In this document: one piece after another, positions 34,675 to 45,007 of the stretch
Layout: each line of letters begins with the position of its first letter
Position numbering within the stretch: position 1 is the stretch's first letter
Source of the DNA: Enhydrobacter aerosaccus
GTDB taxonomy: Bacteria > Pseudomonadota > Alphaproteobacteria > Reyranellales > Reyranellaceae
NCBI GenBank assembly: GCA_903915535.1
Contig: CAIWTJ010000222.1
Coordinates: forward strand, 1-60,014
Direction: 5' to 3'
Length of the DNA stretch: 60,014 bases
Made by a program: the position numbers and the translations under genes
The notes under the pieces: model-generated
Told to the model about the DNA's origin: nothing
The model's database searches: none
What the model saw: the letters and a program-made list of their open reading frames with translations, nothing else

Positions 34675-34698
34675 CGGGGCGACTCGAAAGTCGCCCCG
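34675..34698 (-). terminator. Strong hairpin in the urtA-urtB gap (attenuator or mRNA-stabilising stem)
   Basis: A 10-bp perfect stem (CGGGGCGACT with AGTCGCCCCG) closes a CGAA/TTCG tetraloop. On the transcribed minus strand it is followed by GTTTCCGTC, only weakly U-rich. Placed 25 bp after the urtA stop and 28 bp before urtB, it fits the frequent design in which binding-protein mRNA is kept in excess over the membrane subunits by partial termination or 3'-end protection. Confidence 0.75.
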
Positions 34699-34722
34699 CC
34701 CCTGTTAGTTGTCAGGCTTGGA

Positions 34723-36021
34723 CTACTTCGTCTTGCCGATGCACTTCTTGGCGACGTCGTCGTAGTTGCCGCAGTTGATCGGCGGCGTCCAGTTGGCGAT
34801 CAGGTTCTTGGAGTCGTCGAGGATCGGCGACCACGCGGCACCCGGGACCAGGCCCGGAGTCTTCCAGACCACGTCGAACTGGCCATTGGCCTCGATTTCA
34901 CCGATCAGCACCGGCTTGGTGATGTGGTGGTTGGCCAGCATCTCGGACGTGCCGCCCGTGAGGTTCGGCACCTTGATGCCGATGATGCCCGCGATCACCT
35001 TGTCAGGATCGGTCGTGCCGACCTTCTTGACCGCTTCGACCCACATGTTGAAGCCGATCACGTGGGCTTCCATCGGATCGTTGGTCACGGCCTTCGGGTT
35101 CTTCTTGAAGGCCTGCCACTCCTTGATGAACGCCTCGTTGGCCGGGTTCTTCACCGACTCGAAGTAGTTCCAGGCGGCGAGATGGCCGACCAGCGGCTTG
35201 GTGTCGATACCGGCCAGCTCTTCTTCGCCGACCGAGAACGCCACGACCGGGATGTCCTTGGCCTTGATGCCCTGGTTGCCGAGTTCCTTGTAGAACGGAA
35301 CGTTGGCATCGCCGTTGATGGTCGACACGACGGCGGTCTTCTTGCCGGCCGAGCCGAACTTCTTGATGTCGGCCACGATCGACTGCCAGTCGGAATGACC
35401 GAACGGCGTGTAGTTGATCATGATGTCGGCCTGCGCGACGCCCTTCTGCTTGAGGTAGGCCTCGAGGATCTTGTTGGTCGTGCGCGGATAGACGTAGTCG
35501 GTGCCCGCGAGGACCCAACGCTTCACGTCGCCGCCTTCCTTGCTCATCAGGTAGTCGACGGCCGGAATGGCCTGCTGGTTCGGAGCGGCGCCCGTGTAGA
35601 ACACGTTACGCTGGCTCTCCTGGCCCTCGTACTGGACCGGGTAGAACAGGATGCCGTTCAACTCTTCGAACACCGGCAGCACGGACTTGCGGCTCACCGA
35701 GGTCCAGCAGCCGAACACCGCGGCGACCTTGTCCTTCTGCAGCAGCTCGCGCGCCTTTTCGGCGAACAGCGGCCAGTTCGACGCCGGATCGACGACAACC
35801 GCCTCGAGCTTCTTGCCCAGGAGACCGCCCTTCTTGTTCTGCTGCTCGATGAGCATCAGCATGACGTCCTTCAGGGTCGTCTCCGAGATCGCCATCGTGC
35901 CCGACAGCGAATGGAGGATACCGACCTTGATGGTATCGCTCTGTGCGAACGCGCTGGTGGCAGCGCCGGCCAGCAGGCCCGCGGCCACGAGGCCCGTCCG
36001 AATCATTGAACCCAACTTCAT
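34723..36021 (-). CDS. urtA: Urea ABC transporter substrate-binding protein UrtA
   Basis: 432 residues with a Sec signal peptide (MKLGSMIRTGLVAAGLLAG, cleavage near SAFAQ). IKVGILHSLSGTMAISET, FGCWTSVSRKSVLPVFEEL and LFYPVQYEGQE are diagnostic for UrtA/AmiC-type urea- or short-amide-binding proteins. It is the first gene of urtABCDE; a sigma-54 promoter and a 5'-UTR hairpin lie directly upstream, pointing to induction by nitrogen limitation. GGAGAG precedes the ATG. Confidence 0.95.
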   Translation of the reverse strand: MKLGSMIRTGLVAAGLLAGAATSAFAQSDTIKVGILHSLSGTMAISETTLKDVMLMLIEQQNKKGGLLGKKLEAVVVDPASNWPLFAEKARELLQKDKVAAVFGCWTSVSRKSVLPVFEELNGILFYPVQYEGQESQRNVFYTGAAPNQQAIPAVDYLMSKEGGDVKRWVLAGTDYVYPRTTNKILEAYLKQKGVAQADIMINYTPFGHSDWQSIVADIKKFGSAGKKTAVVSTINGDANVPFYKELGNQGIKAKDIPVVAFSVGEEELAGIDTKPLVGHLAAWNYFESVKNPANEAFIKEWQAFKKNPKAVTNDPMEAHVIGFNMWVEAVKKVGTTDPDKVIAGIIGIKVPNLTGGTSEMLANHHITKPVLIGEIEANGQFDVVWKTPGLVPGAAWSPILDDSKNLIANWTPPINCGNYDDVAKKCIGKTK

Positions 36022-36039
36022 CCCGCTCTCCTTGTTCTT

Positions 36040-36060
36040 TTCGACGGAAGTGCCGTCGAA
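36040..36060 (-). promoter_or_regulatory. Hairpin in the urtA 5' leader
   Basis: TTCGACGG-AAGTG-CCGTCGAA is a perfect 8-bp stem with a 5-nt loop, located at the predicted transcript start and about 20 nt before the ribosome site. It could stabilise the mRNA or influence start selection. Confidence 0.5.
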
Positions 36061-36069
36061 GAGTGGGAA

Positions 36070-36085
36070 AGCGAAAGTCGTGCCA
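36070..36085 (-). promoter_or_regulatory. Sigma-54 (-24/-12) promoter of urtA
   Basis: On the minus strand TGGCACG-ACTT-TCGCT matches RpoN consensus TGGCACG-N4-TTGCW at 11 of 12 positions, with GG and GC 10 bp apart. Predicted start is near 36060, about 40 bp before the ATG. An overlapping 7-bp inverted repeat (AGTCGTG at 36076-36082 with CACGACT at 36090-36096) could be an operator. Confidence 0.75.
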
Positions 36086-36112
36086 ATTACACGACTCGGC
36101 TGTGACTTTACC

Positions 36113-36685
36113 CTACTGGGTTACGAGGATATAGGCGCCGCCGGCCAAAATGAGGCCTCCGAGGGCCCGCAAACCCAAGTCGCCGACAAGACGGCGTACA
36201 ACCCAGCCGAGTCCCGCCCCGATCCCCAGCAGAAGGGCCGTGGCCGCCAGAAAGCCCAGCATATACTCGCCAGTATCTGCAGTGGGTGCCTCGAGTGCGT
36301 GCACGTAGCCATGGAAGAAGGCGAACATGGCCACGACACCCATGGCTGTAGGGGCGGCCACACGGACTGCAACTAGAACAAGGCCGCCCAGCAAAAACAC
36401 GGAAGCCAGGATACCCGCCTCGGCAATAGGCAGTTTCATGCCCGCGAACCCGGCAGCTGCCCCGAAGGACATCATCACGACAAAGGCCACCGGCAGCAGG
36501 AAAATCACCGACGGCTTGCGCGACGCCAGCAGCGCCGCCCACAGGCCGACGCCCACCATGGCCAGCAGATGGTCGAGCCCCGTCAGGGGGTGGAGAAAGC
36601 CGGCATCGAGGTGGCCCGGATGCGCCAAGGCCGGAAAGGCCGCGGCCATCAGGAGCAACGAGAACGAAAGCGTGCGAAGCGTCAT
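36113..36685 (-). CDS. HupE/UreJ-family membrane protein (probable nickel permease)
   Basis: 190 residues: a signal-like first helix ending at the histidine-containing ALAHPGHLDAG, then HPLTGLDHLLAMVGVGLWAA (the family's His-rich hallmark) and about five further helices, one holding FFHGYVHALEAP. HupE/UreJ proteins lie in hydrogenase and urease operons and supply nickel. Here it follows ureG by 21 bp, so it belongs to the urease operon and provides Ni2+ for the active site. Confidence 0.9.
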   Translation of the reverse strand: MTLRTLSFSLLLMAAAFPALAHPGHLDAGFLHPLTGLDHLLAMVGVGLWAALLASRKPSVIFLLPVAFVVMMSFGAAAGFAGMKLPIAEAGILASVFLLGGLVLVAVRVAAPTAMGVVAMFAFFHGYVHALEAPTADTGEYMLGFLAATALLLGIGAGLGWVVRRLVGDLGLRALGGLILAGGAYILVTQ

Positions 36686-36706
36686 GGTCTGCGTCTTCCC
36701 AAATTC

Positions 36707-37324
36707 TCAGCGCGCGGGCAAGCCACCCTGGCGCACGATGAAGGAAGCGACCTCGTCGACGCCCTTGTTCTCCTTGAGGTTGGAGAACAGGAACGGCCGC
36801 GTGCCCCTCATCCTGCGGGCGTCGCGGTCCATCACTTCAAGATTCGCGCCAACCATCGGCGCGAGGTCGATCTTGTTGATCACCAGCAGATCCGAGCGCG
36901 TGATGCCCGGTCCGCCCTTGCGCGGGATCTTCTCGCCGGCCGCCACGTCGATCACGTAGATGGTGAGGTCGGCCAGTTCGGGCGAGAAGGTCGCCGCGAG
37001 ATTGTCGCCGCCGGATTCCACGAACACGATCTCGAGCTTGGGCCACTTGCGCACGATGTCGGACACGGCCGCGAGGTTGATCGAGGCGTCCTCGCGGATC
37101 GCCGTGTGCGGGCAACCGCCTGTCTCGACGCCCACGATGCGGTCGGGCTCGAGCGCGCCGGCGCGCGTCAGGAACTCGGCGTCTTCCTTGGTGTAGATGT
37201 CGTTGGTGACGACGGCGATGTCGTAGTCGTCGCGCATCTTCTTGCACAGGCGCTCGACCAGCGCCGTCTTGCCCGAGCCGACCGGCCCGCCCACGCCCAC
37301 TCGCAAGGGACCACGCAGCGTCAT
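36707..37324 (-). CDS. ureG: Urease accessory GTPase UreG
   Basis: 205 residues from ATG at 37324 (ATGA overlap with the upstream DUF3995 gene). P-loop [14 protein letters not shown], the nickel-binding CPH in [35 protein letters not shown] and the guanine-specificity NKIDLAP are intact. UreG hydrolyses GTP to power nickel delivery to urease with UreD, UreF and UreE. There is no His-rich N-terminus. Confidence 0.96.
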   Translation of the reverse strand: MTLRGPLRVGVGGPVGSGKTALVERLCKKMRDDYDIAVVTNDIYTKEDAEFLTRAGALEPDRIVGVETGGCPHTAIREDASINLAAVSDIVRKWPKLEIVFVESGGDNLAATFSPELADLTIYVIDVAAGEKIPRKGGPGITRSDLLVINKIDLAPMVGANLEVMDRDARRMRGTRPFLFSNLKENKGVDEVASFIVRQGGLPAR

Positions 37325-37749
37325 GTCACGAAATCTCCCGAAACGAAGGCCGCGAAGCCGAGGCCGAATACGATGCAGAGCGGCGAATAGTAGCGTCTGT
37401 CGAGCTTGGTGAAAGGCTCGTCGTAGAAGAACGCGCGCCAGCGCGGCGTGAAGCCGCCGACGCCGCGCGCCACGAAGAGCCCCGCGATCACGGCGCACAC
37501 CTGATTGACCCAGATTTCGTGAGGATGGCTGAGTATGACCAGCGGCCAGAACGCCATCACGAGCAGCAAGGCGGCGACGCCGAAGCAAGCGACCGGCGGC
37601 GGCATGCGCCGACGTCCGTCGCCCACTGCGGCACGCGCCAGCGCCTCCTCGCTGGCGGCCGGCCAGTGACTGCCGCGGCCCCACAGGAAGTGCAGCAGCG
37701 CCACGCCGGACAACACCACGCACAGCACGAGGGCGAGCATGAGCTTCAT
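37321..37749 (-). CDS. DUF3995-family membrane protein inside the urease operon
   Basis: 142 residues from ATG at 37749. It overlaps ureF upstream and ureG downstream, both by ATGA, so translation is coupled to both accessory genes. Four membrane helices are visible; the N-terminus has [14 protein letters not shown] and the C-terminal part the segment [18 protein letters not shown], which I recognise as DUF3995. No function is known for the family. Its place between two nickel-insertion proteins suggests a part in nickel or urea transport or in membrane docking of the activation complex, but nothing in the sequence proves that. Confidence 0.8.
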   Translation of the reverse strand: MKLMLALVLCVVLSGVALLHFLWGRGSHWPAASEEALARAAVGDGRRRMPPPVACFGVAALLLVMAFWPLVILSHPHEIWVNQVCAVIAGLFVARGVGGFTPRWRAFFYDEPFTKLDRRYYSPLCIVFGLGFAAFVSGDFVT

Positions 37750-38426
37750 GAGCGGAACAGCCGTGTGTACTGCGTCTCGTGCTTCAGCGAGCACCAGTCG
37801 AGCAGCGGTGTTGCCGTGCCGACCTCGTCGAGATCGTCGACGGCCAGCGCCGCCTCGACCGTGCGCTGCACGGTGGCTTCGAGCGCCGCCAGCGCAAGCT
37901 GTCCGTCGGTCTGGCCGAGCGGCACGGTGCGCACCGCGGCCGAAATCAGGTTGGCCGTGAAGGCATGGAGATAGCCACTCAAGGCCATTTCCAGCGCAAT
38001 GCCATGGACCGCCGCCGCCAGTGCCACCGCGACCGGCAACGCGATCTCGCCGGACAGGCGCTGATGCGTCGCGTCGAGATCGGGATGGTTCCAGGCGTTG
38101 CGCGTGATCGACAGGAACGACCCGCCCTGCTGGCGCTGCTCCAGCGCCATCTCCGACGTCCCGCGCCATGCCGCGGCGCGCTCGGCGACGGTGTCGAATG
38201 TCTTCCAATCCTGCGCTTCCGCCGCACGCCAGGCTGCGGCAAACAACGCGCCGTCGACCCGCCCGGTGCCGTCGGTCAGCACGGTCCGAAGCCATGTCAC
38301 GAGCGAGGCACGGTCCTTCACGAAGCCTTCCTCGACCGCCGTCTCGACGCCATGGCTGTAGCTGAAGGCTCCGATCGGATAGGCGGGCGAGAGCCACGCC
38401 AGCAACCGGTACAGCGGATCAACCAT
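37746..38426 (-). CDS. ureF: Urease accessory protein UreF
   Basis: 226 residues from ATG at 38426; a GTG at 38447 would add 7 residues. [22 protein letters not shown] is the UreF signature, and the C-terminal [18 protein letters not shown] tail region is typical. All-helical UreF acts in the UreD-UreF-UreG activation complex and gates UreG GTPase. The start lies inside the 3' end of ureE (8-bp overlap), so coupling is likely. Confidence 0.93.
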   Translation of the reverse strand: MVDPLYRLLAWLSPAYPIGAFSYSHGVETAVEEGFVKDRASLVTWLRTVLTDGTGRVDGALFAAAWRAAEAQDWKTFDTVAERAAAWRGTSEMALEQRQQGGSFLSITRNAWNHPDLDATHQRLSGEIALPVAVALAAAVHGIALEMALSGYLHAFTANLISAAVRTVPLGQTDGQLALAALEATVQRTVEAALAVDDLDEVGTATPLLDWCSLKHETQYTRLFRS

Positions 38427-38907
38427 GACGTTCGGCGTGGAGAGCACCGTGGCGATGGTCGGGATCGTGATTGTGCTGGCCGTAGGCGCCGCCCTCGGGG
38501 TCGAACGGCACGCGCACCTTCTTCACCTCGGCGCCCAGGCCCTTCAGCATGTCGATGATCACGTGATCGTCGCGGATCAGGATGCGGTCGGCGTCGATCT
38601 GCGCCGGCAGGTGGCGGTTGCCAAGATGCCAGGCGAGCCGCGCGAAGGAGGCGGCGTCGCGGCCGCGGATCTCGACCAGATCCTCGTCGGCCGCCTTCAC
38701 TTCGACATAACCGCCCTCTTCCAGTTTCAGCCCGTCGCCCGAGTGCAGCACCAGCGGTTCCACAAGATCGAGAAGGAAGTCGAGGCCGTTGTCCCCCAGC
38801 ATGCGCAGGCGGCGGCGATATCGGTCGTCGAACAGCAGGGTGACGCTGTCGGTCTTCTCCGCCGCGGGCCAGCGCCCGGCGCGGATCACGTCTGTCGCGC
38901 GCTTCAT
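38419..38907 (-). CDS. ureE: Urease accessory nickel chaperone UreE
   Basis: 162 residues from ATG at 38907. The N-terminal peptide-binding domain (VTLLFDDRYRRRLRML) and the metal domain with LAWHLGNRHLPAQI (the conserved nickel-site histidine in GNRH) are present. The C-terminus is moderately histidine-rich (HNHDPDHRHG, then ALHAERHG), so it can probably store extra nickel. It begins 2 bp after the urease catalytic gene. Confidence 0.94.
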   Translation of the reverse strand: MKRATDVIRAGRWPAAEKTDSVTLLFDDRYRRRLRMLGDNGLDFLLDLVEPLVLHSGDGLKLEEGGYVEVKAADEDLVEIRGRDAASFARLAWHLGNRHLPAQIDADRILIRDDHVIIDMLKGLGAEVKKVRVPFDPEGGAYGQHNHDPDHRHGALHAERHG

Positions 38908-38909
38908 GA

Positions 38910-40955
<2,046 letters not shown>

Positions 40956-40966
40956 CGGGGGCGGCC

Positions 40967-41269
40967 TCAGCGGATCGGATTGTGGACGGTGACGAGCTTG
41001 GTGCCGTCGGGGAAGGTCGCCTCGACCTGGATGTCGTGGATCATGTCGGCCACGCCTTCCATTACCTGCTCGCGCTTGATGACCGTGCCGCCGTCGCGCA
41101 TCAGCTCGGCCACCGAACGTCCGTCGCGCGCGCCCTCGACCACGAAGTCGGTGATCAGCGCGATCGCCTCGGGATGATTGAGCTTCACGCCGCGCTCCAG
41201 GCGGCGGCGCGCCACGTTCGCAGCCATGGCGACCAGCAACTTGTCTTTCTCTCGCGGCGTGAGATTCAT
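40967..41269 (-). CDS. ureA: Urease gamma subunit UreA
   Basis: 100 residues, the standard length. [54 protein letters not shown] and the end VTVHNPIR are diagnostic. It assembles with the fused UreBC chain into the urease core. Separate from ureBC by 11 bp. Confidence 0.97.
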   Translation of the reverse strand: MNLTPREKDKLLVAMAANVARRRLERGVKLNHPEAIALITDFVVEGARDGRSVAELMRDGGTVIKREQVMEGVADMIHDIQVEATFPDGTKLVTVHNPIR

Positions 41270-41305
41270 GTGTCCCCCTGCTCCCTCAACTATAAGAGGG
41301 GAGCA

Positions 41306-42121
41306 TCAAATATGCCAAACGCGCGGCAGCCGCTGCCCGCGAAAACCCGTCAGGAAGGCGATGGTCGCGGCCCGCACCTCGGTGGCCTCGCCCAGCAGGC
41401 GCGCCACCATCACCCCGTTCACCAGGGTGACGCCCGCCCGCACCTTGTCTGCAGCTTCGAGCAGCCCGCGCGCCGTCTCGAAGCGCGGCTGCGGCGCGTC
41501 CCACACGCCGATCACCGTGGCGAGCGCGTTGGCCGTTCCGAAGCCCGCGCCCAGCGGCGTCTCGCCTTCGACCCGGAGCGTATCGGTCCACAGGAGTTTT
41601 CCTCCACGCCGCACCGACCAGGCATCGAGCAGCAGCCCGCCGGTGAAACGTTCACCCGACGCGGCGCGTCCCAGCACCACCATCTCGCAGGCCAGCAGCG
41701 ACCCGCCCGCGGCCACCTCCGCCACGGTACGGCGCTTCAGCCGGGAGCCCTCGAAGACAATGGTCTCCTGCGGCAACCAGTCCAGGATCGCGCCCTCGCC
41801 CACCGCCAGATCCACGGCGATGGTGCAGGGCTCGCTCGACAAGGCCGCACGATAGATCTTCTCCGCGGCTTGCGTGGCCACCACGGCGTGAGCCGACGGC
41901 CCGACCTCGACCGCCATCTTGAGCACGTCGCCGCCCGCAATGCCGCCGGACGTCGTCACCAGCACCGCCTGCGGCGGTTCGCCGGGCTCGGGATCGGGGA
42001 ACAAAATACGGCAGGGATCGCGTTGATAGAGATCGGTAAGGCGGGTTTCCCCGTCGCGCACGGCAAAAGCGACCCGGCTTTCGCCGGAGGCACGCTGCAT
42101 GCGGGGAGCGAGTGTGTTCAT
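41306..42121 (-). CDS. ureD: Urease accessory protein UreD (UreH)
   Basis: 271 residues. TTSGGIAGGDVLKMAVEVG, ATQAAEKIYRA and LDWLPQETIVFEGSRLKRRT are the conserved UreD blocks. UreD binds apo-urease and forms the tunnel through which nickel passes from UreG. It is the first gene of the urease operon; 36 bp separate it from ureA. A weak sigma-54-like element lies 30-50 bp upstream inside the divergent greB gene. Confidence 0.95.
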   Translation of the reverse strand: MNTLAPRMQRASGESRVAFAVRDGETRLTDLYQRDPCRILFPDPEPGEPPQAVLVTTSGGIAGGDVLKMAVEVGPSAHAVVATQAAEKIYRAALSSEPCTIAVDLAVGEGAILDWLPQETIVFEGSRLKRRTVAEVAAGGSLLACEMVVLGRAASGERFTGGLLLDAWSVRRGGKLLWTDTLRVEGETPLGAGFGTANALATVIGVWDAPQPRFETARGLLEAADKVRAGVTLVNGVMVARLLGEATEVRAATIAFLTGFRGQRLPRVWHI

Positions 42122-42150
42122 CGCCCCGCCTTGATAGATTAAGGACTGAA

Positions 42151-42702
42151 ATGAGCAAGGCCTTCACCAAGGAAAGCGACGACGGCGACGAGGACGACCT
42201 GCCCGAAGAAATGGGCGGGCTGCCGATCGGCGCCAAGAACTACATGACGCCCGAAGGCTTCGCGCGCCTGCGTGGCGAGCTGGACCAGCTTCTGCGCAAG
42301 GAGCGGCCTGACGTGGTCAAGGTGGTGAGCTGGGCCGCCGGCAACGGCGACCGTTCGGAGAACGGAGACTATATCTACGGCAAGAAGCGCCTGCGCGAGA
42401 TCGACCGCCGCGTGCGCTATCTCAGCAAGCGGCTGGCAAATGCCGAGGTTGTCGATCCGGCCCGGCGAGCGAAGATCGACCAGGTGTTCTTTGGCGCCAC
42501 GGTGACCACCGCGAACGCGAAAAACGAGGAGCGCACGCTCAAGATCGTGGGCGTCGACGAGGTCGACCTCGCCAAGGGCCACGTGAGCTGGATCTCGCCG
42601 ATCGCCAAGGCCCTCCTCAAGGCCGAGGAAGGCGACGTCGTGAAGCTCCGTACGCCCAATGGCGTCGAGGAGCTCGAGATCGTGAAGGTCGAGTACCTCT
42701 AG
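42151..42702 (+). CDS. greB: Transcription elongation factor GreB
   Basis: 183 residues from ATG at 42151 (AAGGA upstream); a start at 42112 would run into ureD. An acidic leader of about 20 residues (DDGDEDDLPEE) precedes the coiled-coil domain YMTPEGFARLRGELDQLL...AAGNGDRSENGDYIYGKKRL, with the acidic tip DRSENGDY that stimulates RNA cleavage by stalled RNA polymerase. The C-terminal FKBP-like domain is complete. GreB rescues backtracked polymerase. It is divergent from ureD; stop overlaps the convergent phosphatase stop as CTAG. Confidence 0.92.
   Translation: MSKAFTKESDDGDEDDLPEEMGGLPIGAKNYMTPEGFARLRGELDQLLRKERPDVVKVVSWAAGNGDRSENGDYIYGKKRLREIDRRVRYLSKRLANAEVVDPARRAKIDQVFFGATVTTANAKNEERTLKIVGVDEVDLAKGHVSWISPIAKALLKAEEGDVVKLRTPNGVEELEIVKVEYL
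42154..42170 (-). promoter_or_regulatory. Weak sigma-54-like element upstream of ureD
   Basis: On the minus strand TTGGTGA-AGGCC-TTGCT keeps the -24 GG and -12 GC at exact 10-bp spacing and a perfect TTGCT, but the CAC of the -24 box is lost. It lies in the first codons of greB and would start transcription near 42143, about 22 bp before ureD. Suggestive only because the neighbouring nitrogen genes carry better versions. Confidence 0.3.
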
Positions 42703-43334
42703 CCGAGGATTCCCATCTCGGTCGTCGACTGCACCCAGGCAAAGCGGCCATCGCGCAGGATCAGGATCTGGTTCTGCGGAACCCGGAGCATGGGCGTCTG
42801 CTCGGCCGCGAAGCCCGCGGCGAGCGCCAGCACCGTCCGGCAGATGCCGCCATGGGAGACGATCACCGTGTCACGGCGGATCGAGGCGAGACAATCGCGC
42901 ACCCGCTCGGCGACCTGGGCATAGCTCTCGCCGCCCGGCATGGGGAAGCCCCACGGATCGGCCTGGCGCCGCTCGAAGTTGGACGGATCGGTCTCGCGGA
43001 TCTGGGGCCAGGTGAGCCCTTCCCACTTGCCGAAGTTGAGTTCCTTGAGACGCTCGTCCTGGCGATAGGAAGCGGCGTCCAGGCCGAGCATCGTGCGCAC
43101 GATCTCTGCGGTCTGGCGCGTCCGCAGCAGCGGCCCCGCCACGAAATCCAGTTCTCCGGCCTTCTTATCCAGCCATCCGAGCAGCGTACCTGCCCCGGCC
43201 GCCTGCTGCCGCCCCAGCTCGTTGAGCGGCAGGTCGGTGAGACCGATCATGCGCTCCTGCGCATTCCAGTCGGTTTGCCCGTGCCGCACGTAATAGACAG
43301 TGCAGCCCGGCGGGATCGGGTTCTTCAGCAGCAT
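42699..43334 (-). CDS. Histidine phosphatase family protein (phosphoglycerate mutase-like)
   Basis: 211 residues from ATG at 43334. The phosphohistidine motif VYYVRHGQTDWNAQ is near residue 15, the acid/base region ELNFGKWEGLTW lies mid-protein and the second catalytic His is in VIVSHGGICR. Such enzymes are sugar-phosphate or alpha-ribazole phosphatases or broad-range phosphatases; the sequence does not separate these. It follows the peptide-binding-protein gene by 11 bp and may be co-transcribed. Confidence 0.9.
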   Translation of the reverse strand: MLLKNPIPPGCTVYYVRHGQTDWNAQERMIGLTDLPLNELGRQQAAGAGTLLGWLDKKAGELDFVAGPLLRTRQTAEIVRTMLGLDAASYRQDERLKELNFGKWEGLTWPQIRETDPSNFERRQADPWGFPMPGGESYAQVAERVRDCLASIRRDTVIVSHGGICRTVLALAAGFAAEQTPMLRVPQNQILILRDGRFAWVQSTTEMGILG

Positions 43335-43345
43335 CGGGCGGCATC

Positions 43346-44941
43346 TTACACACCCACCAATCCGATGTCCTGAAACCAGCTCTGGGCCTGCGTGTAGGAC
43401 TTGATCTTGGCCGAGAGCGCATGCGGCGTGGTGTCGTGATAGACCCAGATCATCGCCGCATCGTCGACCGCGAGCGCGTGGGCCTTGGCCGCGAGCTCGT
43501 CCTGCTTGACCGGATCGAAGGTGTTCTTCAGCTCCAGCACGATCTTGTCGACCTCGGCGTTCTTGTAGCCGCTCCAGTTGACGCCGACCGGCGCCATCTG
43601 GTCGGACGCAAAGAAGCGGTTCACCGCATAGAACGGATCGGACGTCACGTGGGTGACGTTGGTCGCCTGCACGTCCTTGTTCATGTCGGCCTTGGCGCCG
43701 CTGCGCCAGCCGGTCATCAGCGCCTCGAGGTCGAGCGGCACGATGCCGAGATCGATGTAGATCTCCTTGAACATCTCCTGGATCGCCTCGTTCACCGTCT
43801 GGTTGGTGCCGCCGGCCTGGATCGAGACCTTGGTCTTCATCGTGTTGGTCTTGCTGAAGCCCGCCTCGGTCATCAGCTTGCGCGCCTCGTCCGGCGCGTA
43901 CTTCAGGATGAAGGTGGGCTTGCCGAACCACGGGCTCGAGCGGTCGACCTCGCCGTAGGCGGGCTTCACCAGACCCTTGAGCAGGCCCACGATCGCGTCG
44001 CGATCGATGGCGAGATTGGCCGCCTTGCGCACCCTGATGTCGGCCCACGGCGAGCCGGGCAGCACCGACGGATGGTACTGGAACACGTGCGGCGTCACGT
44101 TGCCCACGATGCGTGCGCCGCTCTGCTTCAGGCGCTCGAGCACGTCGGGCTGCGGCGCATCGATCATGTCGACGCTGCCCGAGATCAGCGCCGCGCTGCG
44201 CGTCGAATCCTCCGGCGTGCAGACCAGAACCATACGGTCGACCTTGGGAATGCGCTTGGGATTCCAGTAGCTCTCGTTCTTCACCAGCTCCGCGCGCTCA
44301 CGCGGCACCAGGCGCGCGAGCTTGAACGGGCCGGTGCCCGACGGCTCCGAGGCGAACTTGTTCCAGTCCTTGCCGACCTTCTCCCACTGCGCCGGGCTCG
44401 ACACGAGGAACCACAGGAACTGGTACGGGAAGAGCGAGTCGACCTCCTTGGTCTTGATCTCGATTTCCATCGGACCGGTCTTCCTGTAGCTGCCCATGCC
44501 CGCCATGCCGGGAATGCGCGGGCGCACCTGCGCCGCCTGGCGCGTGTCGAACTGCGGCGCGTCCTTGTTGAAGATCTTCTCGAAGTTCCAGATCACCGCG
44601 TCGGCGTCGAAGGCCGAGCCGTCGTGGAACTTCACGCCCTCGCGCAGCTTGAACGTCCACAGCGTCTTGTCGCCGTCGTTCACCTTCCACTCGGTCGCGA
44701 GGCCCGGGATCATCTTGCCCGGCCGGTCGGTGACGTCGAGTTCCCAGGCGATCAGCGGGTCGTAGAGCGTGAGGCCGGTGTACTGATAGGCGCCGGCGCC
44801 ACGGTCCGGCTGGCCGGTCGTGAGCGGGATATCGGCCATGGAGATGCCATAGCGCACCACCTTTTCCTGCGCGAAAGCAGCCTGCGGCACGGCGAGAGCG
44901 GCGGTCGTCCCGGCGATGACCGAGCGGCGTGAAACCTTCAT
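43346..44941 (-). CDS. Peptide/opine-type ABC transporter substrate-binding protein (SBP family 5)
   Basis: 531 residues. The N-terminus MKVSRRSVIAGTTAALAV looks like a twin-arginine or Sec signal with cleavage near AAFAQ. Family 5 blocks: YTGLTLYDPLIAWE, LREGVKFHDGSAFDADAVIWNFEK and RKAANLAIDRDAIV. Ligands of this family range from peptides to nickel, glutathione and opines. No permease or ATPase gene is adjacent, so it is an orphan. A near-perfect sigma-54 promoter lies 39-54 bp upstream of the start codon. Confidence 0.9.
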   Translation of the reverse strand: MKVSRRSVIAGTTAALAVPQAAFAQEKVVRYGISMADIPLTTGQPDRGAGAYQYTGLTLYDPLIAWELDVTDRPGKMIPGLATEWKVNDGDKTLWTFKLREGVKFHDGSAFDADAVIWNFEKIFNKDAPQFDTRQAAQVRPRIPGMAGMGSYRKTGPMEIEIKTKEVDSLFPYQFLWFLVSSPAQWEKVGKDWNKFASEPSGTGPFKLARLVPRERAELVKNESYWNPKRIPKVDRMVLVCTPEDSTRSAALISGSVDMIDAPQPDVLERLKQSGARIVGNVTPHVFQYHPSVLPGSPWADIRVRKAANLAIDRDAIVGLLKGLVKPAYGEVDRSSPWFGKPTFILKYAPDEARKLMTEAGFSKTNTMKTKVSIQAGGTNQTVNEAIQEMFKEIYIDLGIVPLDLEALMTGWRSGAKADMNKDVQATNVTHVTSDPFYAVNRFFASDQMAPVGVNWSGYKNAEVDKIVLELKNTFDPVKQDELAAKAHALAVDDAAMIWVYHDTTPHALSAKIKSYTQAQSWFQDIGLVGV

Positions 44942-44964
44942 GGACTACTCCTGGCAAATCGACT

Positions 44965-44987
44965 GAGTCGCAAGTCTCATGCGACTC
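44965..44987. promoter_or_regulatory. Inverted repeat overlapping the -12 box of the peptide-binding-protein promoter
   Basis: GAGTCGC-N9-GCGACTC is a perfect 7-bp inverted repeat covering the -12 box and the predicted transcript start. A repressor here would block RpoN polymerase directly, or the stem could form in the mRNA leader. Confidence 0.45.
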
Positions 44988-44995
44988 TCGTGCCA
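44980..44995 (-). promoter_or_regulatory. Sigma-54 (-24/-12) promoter of the peptide-binding-protein gene
   Basis: On the minus strand TGGCACG-AGAG-TCGCA matches TGGCACG-N4-TTGCW at 11 of 12, with GG and GC 10 bp apart. Predicted start near 44970, about 29 bp before the ATG. It occupies the 66-bp gap after pcaB, showing that the binding-protein gene is not simply the tail of the pca operon. Confidence 0.72.
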
Positions 44996-45007
44996 GAAGG
45001 CGGCTCT

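Noticed and set aside
38426-38447. GTG at 38447 as the start of ureF
   Set aside because: No ribosome site and the added residues are not UreF-like; ATG at 38426 begins at the conserved N-terminus.
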